Shown here: one piece after another, positions 59,859 through 64,000 of the stretch | Numbering within the stretch: the stretch's first letter is position 1 | Layout of the letters: each line of letters starts with the position of its first letter | NCBI GenBank assembly: GCA_023228065.1 | Contig: JALOBX010000001.1 | Span: forward strand, 186,001 to 250,000 | DNA from: Candidatus Pacearchaeota archaeon | GTDB lineage: Archaea; Nanoarchaeota; Nanoarchaeia; Pacearchaeales; GW2011-AR1 | Direction of reading: 5' to 3' | Length of the DNA: 64,000 nucleotides | The notes under the pieces: model-generated | Told to the model about the DNA's origin: nothing | The model's input: the letters and a program-made list of their open reading frames with translations, nothing else | Databases searched by the model: none | Translations under genes and position numbers: made by a program

Positions 59859-61067
59859 ATGAATTATTTTTTACTTGCTCTAAGAAATTTGCATAGAAAA
59901 GGAATAAGAAGCTGGCTTACTCTTTTAGGAATTTGTATAGGCATTGCTGCTGTTATCTCTTTGATTGGATTAGGAAATGGATTAAATGCTGCAGTTAGTT
60001 CTCAATTTGGAGTAAGTTCCACAGAAGTTATTAGTATACAAGCAAGCGGAGGAAATTTTGGACCTCCTGGATATGATGTAATAACTCCTTTAACTACAGA
60101 TGACCTTAATGCAGTCAGAGGATTGAGTGGCGTAGAGTTTGCAATTCCAAGGAATATTGAAACAATTTCTATAGATTTTAATGATAAAATTTTATTTACC
60201 AGTGCGACAAGTATTCCAGAAGATTATGAAGATGAAACTTATGAAATTAGCAATTTTGAAGCTGAACAGGGAAGATTAATAAAAAGCGGAGATTCCAGGA
60301 AAATATTTATTGGAGCAAATATTGCTGAAGAATCTCAAACTAATTTTGGAAAACAATTAACTGTTGGAAAAACAGTCACGATTTTAGGAGAAGAATTTAC
60401 TGTTATTGGAATCTTAAAAAAACAAGGAAGTTTTGTAGTAGATGGAATTGTTTTTATGTATGATAATGATTTAGAAAGTCTTGCTAATTACGGAGATGAA
60501 GTTGATATAATTACAGTAAAAGCAAGGAGTAAAGATTTAGTAGAAAAACTCCAAGAAGACATTGAAAAATTAATGAGGCAAAGAAGAGATGTGGATAAGG
60601 GAAGTGAAGATTTTACAGTTTCTACTCCTGCTGCTTCGTTAGCACAAATTAATCAGATTCTTGGGGGAATACAGGCTTTTATTATTATCATAGCTTCTAT
60701 TTCAATTATTATTGGTGCTGTTGGTATCATTAATACAATGACAACTTCTGTTTTGGAAAGAAAAAAGGAAATTGGAATAATGAAAGCTGTTGGAGCAAAA
60801 AATTCGCAAATCTTTGCTCAGTTTTTTATTGAATCTGGATTCTTAGGATTAATTGGAGGAGGGATTGGAGTTATATTTGGAATTATTTTAGGATATTTTG
60901 GAACTTTTGCTATTAATAATTTTCTTGGCTCTGAAGCTGCTCCACAAATTAATTTTTTATTAATTATCTTTTCATTATTTGGAAGTTTCCTAATCGGTGC
61001 TTTAGCAGGAATTTTTCCTGCAATGAGAGCAGCAAAACAAAATCCTGTTCAGGCATTAAACGGTTAA
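59859..61067 (+). CDS. MacB/FtsX-like ABC permease (first)
   Basis: 402 residues. One N-terminal membrane helix (LTLLGICIGIAAVISLIGLG), a large outer domain of about 220 residues (periplasmic core-like: LSGVEFAIPRNIE, FTVIGILKKQGSF), and three C-terminal helices with GAVGIINTMTTSVLERKKEI and GALAGIFPAMRAAKQNPVQAL. This is the MacB/FtsX topology. SD AAGGGGGA lies about 10 bases before the ATG. It pairs with the next gene to form a heterodimeric permease. Confidence 0.93.
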   Translation: MNYFLLALRNLHRKGIRSWLTLLGICIGIAAVISLIGLGNGLNAAVSSQFGVSSTEVISIQASGGNFGPPGYDVITPLTTDDLNAVRGLSGVEFAIPRNIETISIDFNDKILFTSATSIPEDYEDETYEISNFEAEQGRLIKSGDSRKIFIGANIAEESQTNFGKQLTVGKTVTILGEEFTVIGILKKQGSFVVDGIVFMYDNDLESLANYGDEVDIITVKARSKDLVEKLQEDIEKLMRQRRDVDKGSEDFTVSTPAASLAQINQILGGIQAFIIIIASISIIIGAVGIINTMTTSVLERKKEIGIMKAVGAKNSQIFAQFFIESGFLGLIGGGIGVIFGIILGYFGTFAINNFLGSEAAPQINFLLIIFSLFGSFLIGALAGIFPAMRAAKQNPVQALNG

Positions 61068-61068
61068 A

Positions 61069-62274
61069 ATGATTGGAAAAGAAAGCATAATCTATTCACT
61101 GAGAAATCTTAAGAACAGAAAAACCAGAAGTTTATTTACAATTTTTTCTATAATGATGGGAATTACTACAATTTTTATTTTTGTAAGTTATGGGCTTGGG
61201 TTGTATAAATATATTGAGGATGTTTCTACTGGCTCTTCTGTAGACAAGCTTCTGATTCAGCCAAAAGGGTCTGCTCTTGCGGGAATGGATACTACTTTTT
61301 CATTTAGTGAAGATGATTTAAAAGCAGTTGAACAAACTGCAGGAGTTTATGATGCTAGTGGAATTTATTTTAAAGTTGTAGAACTTACCCAGAAAAAAAA
61401 ATTAGCTTATACTTATCTGATTTCTTATGACCCTGCTAAGCCATTAATAATGGAATTGTTTAATCTAGATATTATCAAAGGGAGACAATTAAAACCAGGA
61501 GATAGCGGAGTTGTTCTCGGCTATAATTATCAATTTCCAGATAAAATATTTTCAAAATCTTATTCATTAAATCAAAATATAGAAGTTCAAGGGCTGGACT
61601 TAAAAATTCTTGGTTTTTATTCTCAGGTGGGAAATCCGCAAGATGATTTACAGATATATGTAACTAATGATAAAATAAAAGAAATTTTTTCTGATGAAAA
61701 TCTTTCTTATAACTGGATTATTGCAGAAGTTGATGTTACAAGAATGGACAGCATTAAAAAAAATATTGAAAGAGCTTTAAGAAATGAAAGAGGATTAGAA
61801 AAGGGAAAAGAGGATTTTTTTGTTCAGTCTTATGATGAGATGATTGAATCTTATTCAAGTGTGTTGGATATTGTTATCGGTTTTATTATATTAATTGCCT
61901 TAATTTCAGTATTAGTTTCTTCTATTAATACAGCTAATACAATGGTAACTTCTGTATTGGAAAGAGTTAAAGAAATTGGCGTGATAAAATCAATTGGTGG
62001 AAAGAATTCTGAAGTGTTTAATATATTCTTATTTGAAAGCGCTTTCCTAGGATTTATTGCAGGAGTTATTGGAGTTGTTCTTGGATGGATTCTTAGTTTT
62101 ATCGGAAGTTTAATCCTTGACCAAATTGGTTATAGTTTTTTATCTCCTTATTTTCCAATAAGTTTATTTTTGGGATGTATTCTTTTTGCTGTTTTAACAG
62201 GAGCAATTTCAGGAGTTATTCCAGCAGTTAAAGCATCAAAGACAAACCCTGTAGAAACATTAAGATATGAGTAA
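61069..62274 (+). CDS. MacB/FtsX-like ABC permease (second)
   Basis: 401 residues, same plan as the preceding permease: N-terminal helix (SLFTIFSIMMGITTIFIFVS), outer domain of about 220 residues, then NTANTMVTSVLERVKEIGVI and GAISGVIPAVKASKTNPVETL. It starts one base after the previous stop. Two different permeases with one ATPase suggest a heterodimeric transporter. No substrate-binding protein is nearby, which fits MacB-type export. Confidence 0.93.
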   Translation: MIGKESIIYSLRNLKNRKTRSLFTIFSIMMGITTIFIFVSYGLGLYKYIEDVSTGSSVDKLLIQPKGSALAGMDTTFSFSEDDLKAVEQTAGVYDASGIYFKVVELTQKKKLAYTYLISYDPAKPLIMELFNLDIIKGRQLKPGDSGVVLGYNYQFPDKIFSKSYSLNQNIEVQGLDLKILGFYSQVGNPQDDLQIYVTNDKIKEIFSDENLSYNWIIAEVDVTRMDSIKKNIERALRNERGLEKGKEDFFVQSYDEMIESYSSVLDIVIGFIILIALISVLVSSINTANTMVTSVLERVKEIGVIKSIGGKNSEVFNIFLFESAFLGFIAGVIGVVLGWILSFIGSLILDQIGYSFLSPYFPISLFLGCILFAVLTGAISGVIPAVKASKTNPVETLRYE

Positions 62275-62276
62275 TA

Positions 62277-63128
62277 TTATCTATGATATAATTTTCTTTT
62301 TATTTTTCTTCTTCTATATATTCTCCAACCAACAAAAGCAATTATAATTATTAAAATTGTTATGTAAATCCAAGCAGAACTTGAACCATTTTTTCTTCCA
62401 TTGAAATAATCGGAATCAAAGTTTATTGTTTTTGTAATTTCTCTTCTTATGTCTGCCGAATCTGTGTAAAGTATCTGAAGTGTTATTTTTCCTGTTCTTG
62501 CTATTGCTTCAAAATCTGCAGTAGTATATTCGTTTGAATCTAAATCTCCAACCACAACTCTATCTGCTCCTTTAATATCAATATTATCTTGTTTTGGAAT
62601 TGCTATTGCAAGAGCCTGAACATCAACGTCTTCTATATTTAAAATTTCCAATGTCAATACATTTGTATTTAAATTATAATCTTTGACAAAAATTTCAAAA
62701 TCAGCCAGAGTATTTTCGACATAGATATTAAAATCTTTTAATCTTTGTCCTGTATAAGTAGTTGAAGTTGATGAATAGTAAACTTGTATTGGATTATTTC
62801 CATCAAGAGCATCAGAATCAATCCTTATTTTGTAAGGAGCAATATAAAACGAACTATATCTCTCTGCATATATCCCTGAATTTATTATTATTGGATTCTC
62901 TGATTCTGGGTCAATTGTAAATGGAAAATTTTCTTTTACACCGAACTCTACTGTCTTGCAGTCTGGGTCAGAAATTCCATTTACCTGAAAAATAACTTTT
63001 ACAGATTCTCCGGGAATAGCAGGATAGGGGTCTTGATTAATCATAGAGACATTAATAGAACATTCTGCACTGATAATTCCAATAAAGAAAATTAACAATA
63101 ATGCAACAAACATACACCCTTTTTTCAT
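62277..63128 (-). CDS. Membrane-anchored surface protein, COG1361-like
   Basis: 283 residues. Signal peptide (1-21), two beta-sandwich regions (CSINVSMINQDPYPAIPGES, ADFEIFVKDYNLNTNVLTLE) like archaeal COG1361 S-layer-type proteins, and a C-terminal membrane helix (about 254-273) with a basic tail (RRRKIKRKLYHR). It converges on the ABC permease gene, two bases away. A location beside the transporter is frequent for such proteins, and it could be its substrate or accessory; this is a guess. Confidence 0.75.
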   Translation of the reverse strand: MKKGCMFVALLLIFFIGIISAECSINVSMINQDPYPAIPGESVKVIFQVNGISDPDCKTVEFGVKENFPFTIDPESENPIIINSGIYAERYSSFYIAPYKIRIDSDALDGNNPIQVYYSSTSTTYTGQRLKDFNIYVENTLADFEIFVKDYNLNTNVLTLEILNIEDVDVQALAIAIPKQDNIDIKGADRVVVGDLDSNEYTTADFEAIARTGKITLQILYTDSADIRREITKTINFDSDYFNGRKNGSSSAWIYITILIIIIAFVGWRIYRRRKIKRKLYHR

Positions 63129-63183
63129 GATTGAAGTAAGGCGGGAATATTTTTAAATTGTTGGGTTTTTGGGGATAATTCTT

Positions 63184-63768
63184 TTATTTTTTTCCAAAAG
63201 TATTATTACCTTCTTTTGTTCTTATAAGACTCATAAATTTTTGAGTAAAATCCCAATCAAGATTATTTAAATTTTTTGGATAAATATCTATAACATCTAA
63301 ATCATTTTCTTTATATAATCTCTTTTTGAAATCGTAATTATTTTTCTTATATTCTTCTTTTTCTATTAATCCCCAATATTCTACATAAATATTATACTCT
63401 GGGAGAAAAAAATCGGGATGAAGTTTAACTTTTTTAAATGGGACATCAAAAATAAACCATCTCTTTGTAACTTTTAAAACTGGGTGGACATAAAACTTTA
63501 TCTTCTTTTTAGTAAAGTATTCTGCTACTTTTTTTTCTTCATTGCTATCATATTCTCCCATATTTGTAGCTTTAGAAATTTTGTGTCTTTGTTTTATTCC
63601 TTCTAAACAAATTGTGATTCCATAACTGATAAATGAAATTGAAAAGAAGAATAACCAATTTCTGTAGGTTTCTGGTAAATAATAAACAGAATAGATTAAT
63701 ATTCCTCCCAACATAAAGAAAAAGATTCCTTGGAATTGTTTTAAGGATAATCTTGAATTAAATCTCAT
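63184..63768 (-). CDS. Membrane-anchored PD-(D/E)XK-like endonuclease-fold protein
   Basis: About 194 residues. Two N-terminal membrane helices (near 12-55) lead into a cytoplasmic domain with EKKVAEYFTKKKIKFYVHPV, then KLHPDFFLPEYNIYVEYWG and a later NDLDVIDIYP. The pattern D-x(n)-E-x-W is that of PD-(D/E)XK restriction/VSR-type folds. The start ATG overlaps the aIF5B stop (ATGA); a GTG three codons upstream is less likely. Membrane attachment of such a nuclease-like domain is unusual. Function unknown. Confidence 0.7.
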   Translation of the reverse strand: MRFNSRLSLKQFQGIFFFMLGGILIYSVYYLPETYRNWLFFFSISFISYGITICLEGIKQRHKISKATNMGEYDSNEEKKVAEYFTKKKIKFYVHPVLKVTKRWFIFDVPFKKVKLHPDFFLPEYNIYVEYWGLIEKEEYKKNNYDFKKRLYKENDLDVIDIYPKNLNNLDWDFTQKFMSLIRTKEGNNTFGKK

Positions 63769-64000
63769 TTCCCCCACTCCTCATTTCCTTTCTTCTTTCG
63801 TTTTATCTCTGCAATTTCCTGCAGAATTTTTAATTCTGCTGAAGTTAAAAGTTCTTTGTTCTTTTTGAAATTTCTGAATTGTTTTTCTCCAATGTTTGAA
63901 TACAAAAATTCTTTATCTTTTAATTCACGCTCAAAATTAACTCCTGGAATTGATATCGCGACTTCCATCCCTTCAAATGCTTCCTTAACCGAAGTTTTGT
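63765..64000 (-). CDS. infB: C-terminal end of translation initiation factor aIF5B (5' end outside window)
   Basis: The frame is open to the window edge, so the ATG at 63968 is internal. The visible 77 residues have the end of domain IV of aIF5B: KEAFEGMEVAISIPGVNFER, then EFLYSNIGEKQFRNFKK, and a final helix LLTSAELKILQEIAEIKRKK with the usual terminal Trp (NEEWGK). aIF5B joins the ribosomal subunits at initiation. The downstream gene begins at the overlapping stop codon. Confidence 0.85.
   Translation of the reverse strand, partial: KTSVKEAFEGMEVAISIPGVNFERELKDKEFLYSNIGEKQFRNFKKNKELLTSAELKILQEIAEIKRKKKGNEEWGK

Noticed and set aside
1..64000. CRISPR array, insertion sequence, integrase or provirus
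   Set aside because: No regularly spaced repeats, no transposase or integrase, and no viral structural gene apart from the fibre-like repeats of the adhesin.

Overview
The window is AT-rich DNA from an archaeon, most probably a small-genome DPANN lineage of the Woesearchaeota/Pacearchaeota type. The archaeal assignment rests on eukaryote-like ribosomal proteins (L7Ae, eS28, eL24, eS6), aIF2-gamma, the C-terminus of aIF5B, Kae1, an archaeal-type ThrRS, a tRNA with a bulge-helix-bulge intron, and TATA boxes (TTTATAAA) centred about 25 bases before many start codons, as expected for leaderless transcripts. DPANN is suggested by many short unrecognised proteins, long surface proteins and minimal versions of enzymes. 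Bacterial-type genes are mixed in: DNA gyrase, LemA/HtpX and, unusually, a full-length sigma-70-like factor. No CRISPR array, transposase or rRNA is visible.

Layout. 0-4.7 kb: the end of a surface protein gene, two unrecognised proteins, PEP synthase, a lipoprotein-like protein and a ferredoxin. 4.7-10.6 kb: LemA, a deaminase, HtpX, a degenerate Ncs6/TtuA-like protein, and a membrane protein with an Ig-like exterior and a cyclase-homology interior. 10.7-13.6 kb: TrpRS and ThrRS. 13.9-16.4 kb: a secreted 'PWW' protein, a GC-rich structured spacer and a methyltransferase gene pair between two copies of a 39-base direct repeat. 16.4-20.3 kb: a fused MTA phosphorylase/adenine phosphoribosyltransferase, an adenylate kinase-like protein and Elp3. 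20.3-22.3 kb: a frameshifted membrane-protein gene, tRNA-Glu, the sigma-like factor and an intron-containing tRNA-Ile(UAU), with a hairpin repeat on each side of the sigma gene. 22.4-30.3 kb: a 1495-residue putative adhesin and other surface proteins. 30.4-35.2 kb: YchF-type GTPase, HPF-like protein, a minimal family X polymerase, small conserved proteins and Kae1.

35.2-44.4 kb is a surface-glycan locus: ABC-2 exporter (permease and ATPase), a radical SAM/SPASM protein, four glycosyltransferases and a polytopic membrane protein. 44.4-45.5 kb is a ribosomal operon (L7Ae, eS28, unknown, eL24) whose predicted mRNA begins with a kink-turn, the RNA motif bound by L7Ae itself, overlapped by a competing hairpin. 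45.6-50.7 kb is a gyrB-cupin-zinc ribbon-gyrA operon. 50.8-57.4 kb mixes a nucleotidyltransferase, a RecB/Cas4-like nuclease, a receiver-like protein, a second 'PWW' protein, a TIM-barrel protein, aIF2-gamma, an ASCH-domain protein and eS6. 57.5-64 kb has a RecJ-like nuclease, a MacB-type ABC system, a surface protein, a membrane-anchored PD-(D/E)XK protein and the end of aIF5B.

Functional reading. The cell seems to depend on salvage (MTA to adenine to AMP to ADP) and to invest heavily in its surface (adhesin, glycan export, Ig-like and secreted proteins), which fits an attached or symbiotic lifestyle. The items most worth following are the sigma-like factor driven by an archaeal TATA box, the kink-turn leader of L7Ae, the salvage fusion, and the degenerate Ncs6-like and cyclase-like proteins.
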